The position numbers were made by a program, and so were the translations under genes. A stretch of DNA of 64,000 bases from Rhynchopus sp. YZ270_cl-10 (taxonomy: Eukaryota; Euglenozoa; Diplonemea; Diplonemida; Diplonemidae): contig OZ037891.1 in assembly GCA_964035575.1 (NCBI GenBank), positions 1,116,001 to 1,180,000 of the forward strand, given 5' to 3'. Under the pieces are notes generated by a model. It saw only the letters and a list, made by a program, of their open reading frames with translations, did no database searches and was not told where the DNA came from. Of the stretch, positions 33,773 through 43,959 are shown piece after piece (position 1 is the first letter of the stretch; each line of letters begins with the position of its first letter).

Positions 33773-34302
33773 ACCTTTTTCAACTTACCTTCCTTCACCC
33801 CCCTGTAAGGGCAACCGTAGGTGAAGTAAGGTATAGTATTGAAATCGATGTGGGGGGGGAGTAAAGGGTCAATTTTACAAAACCAGATTTTGAGGAAAAT
33901 TTTAGCCGAAAATGGGCCCCACGTATAAGCAACCGGGCTCATATTTCTCAAAATTTAAGTGGTCAAAAAATTGTCCAATTTTCGAGATTGACCCCACCAC
34001 TGCACGGGCGGAGCCCAAAAATGCAAATAAGGACCCTTTTTCAACTTACCTTCCTTCACCCCCCTGTAAGGGCAACCGTAGGTGAAGTAAGGTATAGTAT
34101 TGAAATCGATGTGGGGGGGGGAGTAAAGGGTCAATTTTACAAAACCAGATTTTGAGGAAAATTTTAGCCGAAAATGGGCCCCACGTATAAGGAACCGGGC
34201 TCATATTTCTCAAAATTTAAGTGGTCAAAAAATTGTCCAATTTTCGAGATTGACCCCACCACTGCACGGGCGGAGCCCAAAAATGCAAATAAGGACCCTT
34301 TT
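33773..34302. repeat. Tandem duplication, two units of about 265 bp
   Basis: The unit from CCTTTTTCAACTTACC to AATGCAAATAAGGA occurs twice with only a length change in a G run and one clear substitution (AAGCAACC against AAGGAACC). Each unit contains a CCTTCCTTCACC/GGTGAAGTAAGG hairpin and the dispersed ATTGACCCCACCACTGCACG repeat. The event is recent. Confidence 0.85.
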
Positions 34303-34429
34303 TAATTTGTTCTCTTGAAATGTATAATTTCATGTTTTCGCGAAAAAAATAACAACTGATCCCTACAAGGGTTGAAGGAAGGTGGTTGAAAATAACAATA
34401 ACAACAAGAACAACTAATTGCTAAGAAAA

Positions 34430-34830
34430 AAGCGGGGTGTGCTGTGGAAAACTCCGCGCGATTTTCGAAGCCACCGTAGCATCCTGGCGATTTGCTGGAG
34501 GTGCTGATGCGCCTGGTGTGATCGATGTGTTGTAGTCTGTGCATTCTGTGTTCCTTCCGCACTGCTCCAACGACGACGACAATGTGGGGAGCCTGTGGAC
34601 AACTACGAGCTGGAACACGCCGAGCCTGCCGAGCCGACGTCCAACAACGCTATCGAGCAGATGGTGCTGGATGAAGAGGACAGCCCCCCTTCTTGAACGT
34701 TTCAGATGCTGGCGTCCCAGTGGGTCTGTCAGCGTACGAAGAGCGTTAGCATACCTGCAGAAGAGCAGAATGCTGGGCGTGTTGTAGATTATTTCTACAG
34801 GATGGAGTTCCACATCACACCCCGTTTTTT
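34430..34830 (+). other. GC-rich island, possible gene remnant
   Basis: Composition and codon-like patterning stand out from the A/T-rich surroundings. One + frame ends near 34696 with an acidic tail (GEPVDNYELEHAEPAEPTSN, then EQMVLDEEDSPPS). Another from about 34702 reads FQMLASQWVCQRTKSVSIPA. They do not join and match no family I know. It may be a decayed exon or a fragment carried in by an element. Confidence 0.3.
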
Positions 34831-35010
34831 TTCCGATAGCAATTACTTGTTTTTTCTTTTTACCTTCAACTAAACGCTTTTCCCCCTTTTCTTTGTTTTT
34901 GCTTTTTCTTTTTTTCATGCGAGTATACGTCTTCTTTTCCCCCAGTCTTCTTTGACATCACTGCTTTTTTCATTAGATTTAAGCCATCCCCCATTCTCTC
35001 TCCCCCTTCC

Positions 35011-35148
35011 CCCCCTTTTTGCACGACGGTGAAGTAAATAACTTGTCTTGTAGTTTTATTTGTGGTTTCACCGCTGTAAACCAACGATGAAGCCACCAGC
35101 AAAAACCACAAGTCAAGATATTTACTTCACCGTCGTGCAAAAAGGGGG
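35011..35148. mobile_element. Foldback mini-element
   Basis: Arms of about 45 bp: CCCCCCTTTTTGCACGACGG, TGAAGTAAATA and CTTG face the exact complement ending in GTCGTGCAAAAAGGGGGG, with about 40 bp between. It is non-coding. Confidence 0.7.
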
Positions 35149-35534
35149 GCAGCTACCATCCTTTTTCAAAGCGTCCCTTTTTTTTTCTATCCCCCCATAG
35201 TTTAAGTACCCCTTGTTAAAACCAAAGCCCATCCCCCCAAAAAAAAAAAATAGCGGGGAGTTTTTTTTGAGTAGCTAAAGTCAAAGGGCGATATCAGCAT
35301 TTTGTCAAATCTTGAGGATTATCTTCCAAAAGAGGTAGAGAATTCCAAAAAAAAAAAATTCTCTTTTTTTTTTATTGCTGTATTGTGAGATGCGTTGTAT
35401 AGGGTGCTAATCGACGTCTTGTCTTCCCTACATATAGGGGAGAAACAGGCATTATTACAATCGTACAGACGATTTTTCGATACAACAAGAAATATGCAGA
35501 CGAGTTAACGACACAACCTACAATTGATGCCACC
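35149..35534. other. No gene seen
   Basis: A/T runs and mixed DNA. Confidence 0.4.
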
Positions 35535-35580
35535 AAATGCCTGCGTCCAGCTGATATACGGTGCGGCGTTTGCACTTTTT
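35535..35580 (+). repeat. Hairpin family C copy
   Basis: AAATGCCTGCGTCCAGCTG, ATATACGGTGCGGCG, TTTGCACTTTTTCAAC. Confidence 0.5.
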
Positions 35581-35595
35581 CAACATCTCTTTAAT

Positions 35596-35633
35596 ACACC
35601 TTCTATTCAGTAGAATTGGTATATGAAACAACT
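35596..35633 (+). repeat. Family E element
   Basis: CACCTTCTATTCAGTAGAAT, then TGGTATATGAAACAACT. It begins 16 bp after the family C hairpin. Confidence 0.55.
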
Positions 35634-35767
35634 CCTGCATCGTAGGTCACAAAAAAGGTAGCTGTTGTACAGGGCTACAACAGTTTAACTGAACAGGGGG
35701 GGGGAGGGGGGGAAGAGGGGCGGTGTTAGCTGGAGCGTTTTTAATATCTTCAAGCTGTTTTTTTTTT

Positions 35768-35802
35768 AAAAGATTTCTAAGCTAAGACTTAGGTCAATCT
35801 TA
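35768..35802 (+). repeat. Hairpin family A with re-paired base
   Basis: Basal arms AAGATT and AATCTT pair perfectly; upper arms CTAAG and CTTAG. The G-T pair of the common form is replaced on both sides. Confidence 0.6.
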
Positions 35803-36553
35803 CAATTTTTATTGTGACGGGGTATACCCACCACAACCCTTTTTTTCTTTGTGGTGGAGGGCTCATTTATAGAGAGGAAAAGTTTGGTGTATTTTTTACA
35901 ACAAAAAATGCTTTTGATTTATCCTCGATCAACTTTTTTTTTTTTCCCCGCACAAAAAATAAAATTTAGACCAGAACGCAACTGAGGGAGGAGTACTAAC
36001 TCCATACATTTGCCCCAAACCCTTGAAATGTGTGCCTCGCGGGCCACTCAAGTTTGTTTTGAAGGTTTTTTTGACGAACGGTACAAAAACCACCAAAATG
36101 TCACACAATCGACACTAATCCAACAAATTATCAAAAAAAAACAGCAAACAAACAAAACAGACTAGGAACAACACATCATCACGTTCCCATTTTTTTTTCT
36201 TTTTTCAAATCACAAAATACGAACGTGCCCCGTCTGGGTTTTTCTTTCAGGTTCTATAACACCACAAAGAACCTATTTGGCACGTACTATTCCTGGAAAG
36301 CCACTCAGGTCCATTTATCCCAATATGGGATTTTTTTCTTCTGTTATACGCCCTATACAGTAAGGTATATGAAATTGTGGAAAATTCACAAAAAAAAAAA
36401 AAAAAAATCATATTTAAAGTTAGATGTTGTGTGCTTAGTCGCGCTCATCTTATTTCAACAAAGCTCTCTTTTTTTTTCTGTCAAATCACTTCTCGAGAAG
36501 GCATGGAGGCGTTGACAGGTTGGTGCGTGGGGGTAACCAAAAAATGGTTGCTT
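35803..36553. other. No gene; degenerate D and E relics
   Basis: A possible decayed family D copy lies at 36090-36135 (ends CCAACAAATTATC plus an A tract). An E-like GTATATGAAATTG lies near 36364. Confidence 0.35.
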
Positions 36554-36593
36554 TAAGGTGACTGAGCACACAATGAGGCTTGGGGTCATCTTG
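36554..36593 (+). repeat. Hairpin family A copy
   Basis: AAGGTGACTGAGC, ACACAATGAG, GCTTGGGGTCATCTT. Confidence 0.6.
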
Positions 36594-36633
36594 CAAACCT
36601 TTAACTTTTTTTTTTTAAATTTTTGCAGAGAAC

Positions 36634-36690
36634 CATGTGCCCTGCGAATGTGCCGATTTTTTTGTACGGTGAGACGTTTTTGCACATTTC
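36634..36690 (+). repeat. Hairpin family C, expanded copy
   Basis: ATGTGCCCTGCG, extra bases, GCCG, T run, GTACGGTGAGACG, TTTTTGCACATTTCAACTTC. It follows a family A copy by 40 bp. Confidence 0.5.
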
Positions 36691-36990
36691 AACTTCTCTT
36701 TTGTTTGGTCCCTCCCTCCCCCGCAACCTAGTCATTCACTTTCTAGTCTCTCTCGTCTCACTCAACCCCCGTGTGTGCATCGTCTTATTGTGGCATTTCT
36801 GTCTATACACCTTTCTTGCACTGAACAAAAAAAAGCCTTGTCACCGTGTCAACTACAGCCTTTGTGCGACACAAAAGATAAGGCATCTTATTTTCAGAAG
36901 GAAACCCAATTTTTTTTTATGAACGATAGTTGTGAGGGCGTTGGTAGCGTACAAAAAAAGTTCAACAGATTTATCAAAAAAAAGAAAAAA

Positions 36991-37052
36991 AGTGGAGATT
37001 GCACAACTGTGGCAACACAACCAAGGCAGCTACACTCCAACAGTTTATCAAG
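36991..37052 (+). repeat. Family D element
   Basis: AGTGGAGATTGCACAACTGT, GGCAACACAACCAAGGCAGC, TACACTCCAACAGTTTATC. A stray 3' end (CAACAGATTTATC plus A tract) lies just before it at 36963, hinting at tandem insertion. Confidence 0.75.
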
Positions 37053-37731
37053 AAAGAAAAAAAGGCGGTCAATATGGTAATAGTGCTGACACCGCACATT
37101 GCGCAGTGTTCCGCTTGGAACATTTCCTTAACTGCTTAACACACCATGCAATACAATATAAGTGTTAAAAGCATGCTCAACAAAAGACCACTGTAAGTTA
37201 CCTCTACTATTCAGTACCAGGTATAAAAGAAAAAAAAGTTTGGAAAAGAATTTTTGCAAAAAAAAAGGATTGTCTACTTGATTGCCGACGTATATCAGCA
37301 ATATGAGTTTTCAAAAAAAAATTAGTACAAAGGCTTCGGCTAACATTGAGTGCAGACCCTAGGTTCCCCCAAGCGGGTTCTTAGGAGATTGTCGACACAA
37401 AATAAAAATAGGTGATAGTCGACACAATAGAATTTCGGGTGAAAAAAATGAGTGCAGAACCCATGTGGATGATTGTCGATATAAAAAAAAAAAATATCAG
37501 GGGGTTTAGTAAGGCCCGAAAACAGATTTTCAAAAGAAAAAAAAAAAAACGGAAAAAGTAATCAGAAAACCAGTTTCAGGAGCAAGGCAATAAATCCTAT
37601 CCTAAAATCCCTGACAAAAGAAAACAAGAAAAACACATTCCATTGCAAAAAAAAAACAGACATAAAATTAAATCAAAATACCCCTCCCCTTCCGCATTCC
37701 TCACCAAGAATGTCTTTTTTTTATTTGAAAT
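37053..37731. other. No gene seen
   Basis: A tracts and short GTCGAC-containing words; nothing recognised. Confidence 0.4.
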
Positions 37732-37755
37732 TATGTGAGCACGAGAGGCACATCT
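37732..37755 (+). repeat. Hairpin family B, short copy
   Basis: ATGTGAGC, ACGAGAG, GCACATCTTC. This is the last family B copy before the gene-bearing half. Confidence 0.5.
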
Positions 37756-38067
37756 TCAAAGTTTTATTTTATTTTTTTTTGTGCGCGTCCTCTTTTTTCA
37801 TTTTCATTTCGGGAACCACATTTTTTTTTTTTTCCCATTCCACACGTCTTTTTTTCTCTCCCTCCCTCTTCCTCACTCTTTCTTTATTTTTCATTTTTAT
37901 TACGCCCCCCTTCCCCCCTCCCTCCCTTGTTTTTTTGAAGGTCAAAACAAAAACGCCTCTCATCCCTAAGTTTTTTATCCTTACCCTCTCCGTCCTCTAT
38001 CTCTCCCTCCACTTCTCTCATTTCACCATATCCCCCCAGCAAATAAAAGTACACAAAAAAAAAAAAA
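37756..38067. other. Pyrimidine-rich region upstream of the MYND gene
   Basis: T and C runs, then an A tract immediately before the start codon at 38068. It presumably contains the promoter and 5' leader, but no motif is recognisable. Confidence 0.35.
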
Positions 38068-39981
38068 ATGGAGGCCCGATGTGTATCAGACTATTTGTCA
38101 GATCTGAAGGAGGGTTGTGGTGCTGCTGAGGCATGTGTCGCGCTGTTTAGTGTGGCGCACTGTGTTGACGTGAGGGAGCAGGTGGCGGGTGATGCAGAGG
38201 CTGTTACGGCATTGGCAGAATTCATCGGTGAGGTGGGTGCAGACGCAGTGGAGGTACGTTGGGAGTCGCTAGCTTTGATAGGCGAGCTCTGCAGGCGGGA
38301 GAGACAGACCAGCAGGGATGGGGGTGGTGGTGGTGGTGGAGGTGACGAAGGGGGCCCCCTCTCACGAACGAACGATGTCGCACTGCGCCTAGCGCAGCAG
38401 TTTGTGGACACTGCTGCACTCCGCCCGGCGTTAAAGCATTGCGCCAAACAAAAGGGTGCAGCACACGAAACATCGCATGAGGTGTGTCTTTTTTGTTTTT
38501 TTGTAAATCCAAAGGAATTGCGGAGCGATAAACGATCTGTTATACCTTCAGTAGAATAGATAGGATATGAAAATAATTCTCTTACTGAGCGCACTACGTT
38601 TGGTTTTGGTTGGTTATCCTCCAAAATAAAATCGGGCATAATAGGTTTTACCATTTTCCCATGAAGGGTGGACATGATGTAAAAACACCCCTCCACAGAT
38701 CGCAACAGACCTCCTCAATGCACTGCCCTTCCCTGGTGTGACTGGGTGGAAGGGGAAGGCGAAGGACCTACTATTCCTGGACCCACGGCTGTCGAAGCCA
38801 TGGTATGTGGGCATTCCCGCCCCCTTTTCTGCATGCTCTCCCATGGAGCCATAATCTGCGCAAGAATTACCCTCACTCGACATCAACAACAACACAACAG
38901 GCCCCGTGTCACACGCGCTGACAGGCGTCAGTGTATTCTCTGCCAGACCACCGTGACCTCCCCCATGCGCTGTGCACAGTGCAAGGCAGTGTTCTACTGC
39001 GGAACCGCATGCCAGAAGAAGCATTGGAAGATGGGGCATAAGGCACGGTGCGCTACGTTCTTGGAGTCGGTATGGCAGCACTCTTGTTCGGTGTTTTTTT
39101 TTTTTAAGTAAGAGAAAACCGAATGGAGTGGGAACGCTAGTGAGAGCGCAGCGGAAACGATAGTGGGAACGCAACGAGCTTTTTTCATAATGTTTTATTC
39201 TTCCCCACAAAATATCACGCGCAGAGAAACACTCGTTTTTCACACAGCGCGTCCGTTTGTTTGTTTTTCTCAAACGACACCTTTTTTCAAAATTTTTCCC
39301 CGGTATCACATATGATACTGATTTCCATGGATACACATGAAAAGGAGTTCCGTGCTATTCACAGAACTCGATAGGCGATTGAGCTTATCTAACAACAACC
39401 AAAACAAAAGAAAGTACAAAGAAGAGAATAAAAAATGCAGGAAAAATAGACAAAGAGAAAAACAAAGAGATTTTGACAAAGTGAACAATAAAATTTTTTT
39501 GACGAATAATCCCCATTCATCTGGGGATGAGTGGAAGCGGGAGTACACACATTCAGATGTAAACCACGAAATGCATGTAGGACTGCCTGGTTGGGTGTAC
39601 AGCCATTTCATTGTACCAAGGTACACTGTTCACGAGAGTGGCTTTGTCTTTCAACTCTACTTTTTGCTTATTTCTCCAAACTCCCCCCTTTGATTGTGAT
39701 GTGTCAAAACGTTTCCATAATGTTCTTTTAAACAGGATGTGGCCAACCCGCTCTCGAATGTGTCAAAACTGTTCTTCCCGACACGTGCCCAGCTCTACGC
39801 AGACCGGCCTAAGATCCTGGCGAAGGTGGACTTCGAGACTTACTTCTTTGAGTACATTCTCCCGCCGGACCATTTCCCCGAGGACCTCTACCCTAACAGC
39901 AGGCCTGGGGCAGAACTGCTTGCAAACACCAATTCAAAAGAGCCATCTAAACTGGAAGACGGCGAGACAGGGCTCTCATAA
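38068..39981 (+). CDS. MYND zinc-finger protein, four exons
   Basis: Exons 38068-38481, 38699-38802, 38925-39069 and 39736-39981 give 302 residues. All three introns start GT (GTGTGT, GTATGT, GTATGG) and end ACAG, and the frame is preserved across every junction (phases 0, 2 and 0). Exon 1 (MEARCVSDYLSD...) looks helical and has a glycine run. Exon 3 carries the MYND finger: CILC, CAQC, YCGTAC, then HWKMGHKARC, with the expected C-x2-C, C-x2-C, C-x3-C and H-x3-C spacing. Exon 4 ends ...EDGETGLS and matches no family I know. MYND fingers bind proline-rich partners, often in transcription or chromatin complexes; here the partner is unknown. Intron 3 is 666 bp and intron 1 contains a family E element. 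The intron borders are inferred from sequence only. Confidence 0.75.
38544..38580 (+). repeat. Family E element inside intron 1 of the MYND gene
   Basis: ACCTTCAGTAGAATAG, then AGGATATGAAAATAATT. The TTCTA left arm seen in other copies is shortened. Confidence 0.5.
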
Positions 39982-40967
39982 TAGGTCAAGAGAACGAAAG
40001 AAAAAAAACTAAAATTCAAGAAAAAGCGTGAAAACGCCACAAAAAAAAAACTCCATTAAGTAGGGGAGCCTATACCGGTAATTTAGGCTCCTTTTGATTT
40101 TAAATTAAAATTTCTAAGTCTTTTTTGACCTACGACCCCGGCAATGCATTTTTTGGGAGTCTGTGGACTCAAATGAGCAAAAATTTAAACAAAATGCTGC
40201 CCGTTAACGCATTTAAACGCACATTTTGTTGAAAATTGTCATTTTACACTGGATTTGCCTTTGCCATTTTCAGTTTTTTTGCAGATAACACTTCTGTACC
40301 CGCGCATCAAAATTGTGGAAAACTTTGCACCCCAACACCCTCAACAACGCCCGCCAAAAGGCGCCCCTTGTTTCTGGGAGTTGTTCTCATGTTTGATACC
40401 TGCACAGCGGGCATTCCTCTGAGTCCAACGCATGTTTGGCCTGTCTGCGGCGTTGTACTTCAGGTGCACGAAGACAGGGTCTGGTGGTAAATTTTGCGTA
40501 GTGTCGCATTCCCTCATGTGTGGGTCACTCACACTTGGCGGTCATGTGCCACTGCGTGGGTCTGGGAATTTGGGTACCTGGGTACAGGAAATTTGTTGTG
40601 GAAGACATCAACCACCATGCATTGAGGAGGGTAAGACAGTGGTCGCAGTTTCTACTTGATAGCATTACAACATTTAACTTCTCCACGGGGGTCTTGGGCC
40701 GTTCATTCGGTTATACCTTGACTACCGGAAGATATTCTTGAGGCCTTTTTGGTCTCTAGAATATCCGGTCTTCCCGAACGGAGGCACACTTTGTGTGTTA
40801 CTACGACCTGGCAATTTCCAGCAGTAGGTTAAGTAATCTTTCTTGTAAATTGTTGGAACATTATCTCCTCAGTGCATGAATGCCCCACGTGACTGGACAC
40901 TTTTGTGTTTGTCATGTGGAGCTGTGGTTGCTCTTTCGCGACTTTTTTCCTTGTACACCAGTGTGCC

Positions 40968-41031
40968 GGTACCTGGGTACCTGGGTACCTGGGTACCTGG
41001 GTACCTGGGTACCTGGGTACCTGGGTACCTG
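40968..41031. repeat. GGTACCTG minisatellite
   Basis: Eight uninterrupted copies of the 8-bp unit, each containing the palindrome GGTACC. Confidence 0.9.
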
Positions 41032-41255
41032 GGGAACCAGGGAACCAGGGAACCGGTTCCCGGTTCCCCGTACGGTTCCCGGGAACCACAGGGGGAACCT
41101 TAGGGGAACCAGGGAACCGGTTCCCGGGAACCACAGGGGGAACCACACGGGAACCAGGGAACCGGTTCCCGGGAACCGGTTCCCTGGTTCCCCCCGTATG
41201 GTTCCCGGGAACCGGTTCCCGGTTCCCCGGTTCCCGGTTCCGAAATGACCGGTTC
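41032..41255. repeat. Palindromic GGGAACC/GGTTCCC tract
   Basis: Dense alternation of GGGAACC and GGTTCCC, including GGGAACCGGTTCCC several times, with spacers such as ACAGGGG. It should extrude cruciforms readily. Confidence 0.85.
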
Positions 41256-42036
41256 CCCAAAGTTTTGGTTCCAATATGAATATTTCCCAAAAAAAAATTG
41301 AAGAAAAAAGGCTCAAAAGTGCCTGAAACCCGGCGGAAAGTGATTTTTGGTGAGGTATATAGGTAGTTTCATCTATTTTTGGGTTTTTTTGCCGAAAGGC
41401 GCCAAATTTTCCGAGCCAAATGAAGGAATAGCCGGTGCATAGGCTCCCCTACATTAAGTGTCTCATCGGTAAGCATCAGGGAGGGGGGAGGAATAGGGAG
41501 GGACACTGTACTGGTGTTTCCAAGGTGTCCAAAAAAAGCAAGTTTTTCTTGAGGCGCTTATTTACCCCAGAAACATCCCCTCTTCTAGCCCCCCCGAGCC
41601 TCCTCCCTGACAATTCTTCCCGCAAAAAAAAAAAAAAAAAAATAAAGAATCCATCCTCCGTTAGGAAGCTGAGCTAGAGTCATATTTCTGTATCATTTTT
41701 TTTTGAAAGTTGAACGAAAAGAAAAGATTCCCCCATTTTCTCTCTTCGATCATCTCATACCGGCCGCGTACATATTACGTCGCGTACTAATTAAGTCGGT
41801 TAGGGAAAATACCGACTTAATTAGTACGCGACGTAATAAGTGTGCGACGTAATTAATTTTTTGGTTTTTTAAAAAAAAAATCTATGTACAAAGGTGAGTG
41901 GGAACGGGAAGGGTTTCTGGGATTTCTCTTGGTGTTGGCGTGTTGTCCCTCGGCCCTTTACAAGGTTACATTGGGCAGAGATTGCAACACGCAAACGTTT
42001 TTTTTTTTAATGTTTGTTGAAATATGAATGAATGGC

Positions 42037-43839
42037 TCAAATTGCGGATTTGAGGAACTCCAATGGCACTTCCCACTCCTCTTCCGCATACGGAGGTGCT
42101 AGACGCACTGTGGCAGAGTTCTCACCGATTTCTTCCACCTTGCCCTGCAGCCACTCGCGATTGTGCAGCACGAAGCACGCGTCGTAATTTTCGAAGGTGA
42201 AGTCATCATGCGAGCACGTCTTCGCCATGTGCCCGTAGCGGCCGCACTGCTTGCAACGCTTCTTCGCTCGTTTGGGGCTTGTCAGTTCGGGCTCACGAGC
42301 ATCGTTCTCAACCCTCTCCCACTCGTGCATCTCCGCCAGCACAACCTTCTTCCTCCTCCTCTTCTCCTCCTTGAGGAGCTGCTTCTCCTCTACGCCGACC
42401 TTGCGCTTGAGTCGGAACTCTTCAGGGGCATTGGCGATGGGAGTCTGATCAATCAATAGGTCGCTTACTTCAATGGTGATGTTGGGTGAGCTCTCGTCGG
42501 CATCTGCATCCACGTCGATGGCACTGGGGGGACTAATGTGCTCATCGAGCACTACATGAGTGCGTGGCACGTCGTTGTACACCGCGCGCATCACACCAGT
42601 CATGTCCCAAGAGGACAAGACCACCTTCTCCGATACGGCAGCGAGGGCCTTTTTCAGGAGCTGGTATTTTATTTTTTTTAAGTGTGAGGTGTTTTTGGTG
42701 TGGATTGTCTGCATCGCATCGGACATGGACTCGTTTGCGACGACGAGTCGGATGTACTTCTCCCACGCCTTCACCATAGCCCCCTTGAGTGAGGCAATAA
42801 TATATTGATCCGCGGCTTGGTAAACATGTGTGGCGCGTTCAGGGATTTGTACGACCCACACCCCTGCCTCCTCGAACATCCTCGCTGTTTCGTCGTCCAG
42901 CTTGTGTTGTGGAGCTGCGTCCACCAGGATACACGCACGCTCGACGGGGGTTTTGCGAGCACGCACCCTTGGGAGAATATTCTTCCGCAACAGAGAGTTC
43001 CAGGTCTCAGTATTTTGAAAGTGGCTCTCGGAATTGTGCGCTTGCCAGATGTCCTGGGAGGCAAATTTGTCATCGACGTCGGCCTCACAACGCACCGTTT
43101 TGCCTTGCCAAATAAGTTGACACCCCAGCACAGCTCCATCCGCAGAGCTCACCACCGCCATGGTGCATCCCGCACGGTGGTTGCGGATGGCAACCCTCCG
43201 GTCGCCCTTTCGCTGCCATGTCCAGGCATTTCCGTCCTGGCTGAGCAAGGCGTAGAACTCGTCTACGTTGTACATATTAGACCTTGTGGCACCGACTTGA
43301 TGAACTTTGGTGAAGAAGGAGCTCGCAGCTTGGGTTACCTCACGAGAGGTTATTGTGCGATCCGTCGTCTTGCGGTAAACCCCAAATTGCTCTTTTTTAA
43401 GAAAAGTCCTGGCCCAACTCTTGCCAAACTGATACGTTCCTCCATTTTCTTGCAATAATCCACCTTCTGTTTTCAACACCACCCCCTGCGCGTATGCAGC
43501 CGCCTTCGCGGCGGTGATAGGGGCCTTCTCATCAGCACGTGTTATCTTCAAAGCGGATCTCATCTCCTTCTTCATCCCCTCTGTGAAAACCTCGCGCCTT
43601 CCCCTCACCTGCAATTCCGGGTAGGACTTCCACAATGAGTCTTTGAATTCACGGAGCCACATCTGAGCACGCCTCTCGTTAACGCCGTACTTTCTGGCTG
43701 CGCTCGCTGCCCCATGCCGACGACCATAATCGCACACCTGCCTCACCTGCTGTTCCGTGTACACGCGCCGTGTGTTGGGTTTGTTCTCCTCCTCGTTCAC
43801 ACGATCTGCGATGGCCTTGGGTATTGTGTGCGTGTCCAT
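42037..43839 (-). CDS. pogo-like DDE transposase with zinc knuckle
   Basis: Catalyses cut-and-paste movement of the surrounding element. I start at MDTHTIPK: the upstream in-frame extension is a lysine run encoded by an A tract and looks like leader. About residues 27-66 form a helix-turn-helix of psq/CENP-B type (EQQVRQVCDYGRRHGAASAA, then KYGVNERRAQMWLREF). The DDE core has D193 in YNVDEF, D307 in ILVDAAPQHK and D344 in YQAADQYIIASLK, a D-D-36-D spacing close to pogo/Tigger. The C-terminus adds a CCHC knuckle (CKQCGRYGHMAKTC) and a short strand-rich tail (VLHNREWLQGKVEEIGENSA) that could be Tudor- or SH3-like. All 600 residues are open, so the copy may be recent. I infer activity from integrity only. 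Confidence 0.85.
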   Translation of the reverse strand: MDTHTIPKAIADRVNEEENKPNTRRVYTEQQVRQVCDYGRRHGAASAARKYGVNERRAQMWLREFKDSLWKSYPELQVRGRREVFTEGMKKEMRSALKITRADEKAPITAAKAAAYAQGVVLKTEGGLLQENGGTYQFGKSWARTFLKKEQFGVYRKTTDRTITSREVTQAASSFFTKVHQVGATRSNMYNVDEFYALLSQDGNAWTWQRKGDRRVAIRNHRAGCTMAVVSSADGAVLGCQLIWQGKTVRCEADVDDKFASQDIWQAHNSESHFQNTETWNSLLRKNILPRVRARKTPVERACILVDAAPQHKLDDETARMFEEAGVWVVQIPERATHVYQAADQYIIASLKGAMVKAWEKYIRLVVANESMSDAMQTIHTKNTSHLKKIKYQLLKKALAAVSEKVVLSSWDMTGVMRAVYNDVPRTHVVLDEHISPPSAIDVDADADESSPNITIEVSDLLIDQTPIANAPEEFRLKRKVGVEEKQLLKEEKRRRKKVVLAEMHEWERVENDAREPELTSPKRAKKRCKQCGRYGHMAKTCSHDDFTFENYDACFVLHNREWLQGKVEEIGENSATVRLAPPYAEEEWEVPLEFLKSAI

Positions 43840-43959
43840 TTTTTTTTTTTTTTTGAGGGGTAAATCTCCTTCGTGTGTTTGGTGGTGTCCCCCCAGTGAT
43901 GTGCCCACCCCAGCTGTGTTTCAATATAATAACCCCCACCTTTTTTGGTGTGGCTGACG

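Larger units (their letters stand above)
40061..41451. mobile_element. Non-autonomous inverted-repeat element with 7-bp target duplication
   Basis: Ends TAGGGGAGCCTAT at the left and ATAGGCTCCCCTA at the right; CATTAAG lies outside both (40054-40060 and 41452-41458). The core contains eight GGTACCTG units (40968-41031) and then about 230 bp of GGGAACCGGTTCCC-type palindromes. Nothing coding was recognised; frames through the core merely translate the repeats. It lies 80 bp after the stop codon of the MYND gene. The superfamily is unclear: the 7-bp duplication does not fit pogo (2 bp) or hAT (8 bp). Confidence 0.8.

Noticed and set aside
37317-37470. Repeated GTCGAC words as a regulatory cluster
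   Set aside because: Only two or three degenerate occurrences, with no consistent spacing.
38091-38705. Open frame on the - strand across exon 1 of the MYND gene
   Set aside because: It crosses an exon-intron border of the better-supported + gene and has no domain.
40876-41316. Frames rich in GTWVPGYL or NREPVPG repeats
   Set aside because: They translate the GGTACCTG and GGGAACC arrays of a non-coding element.
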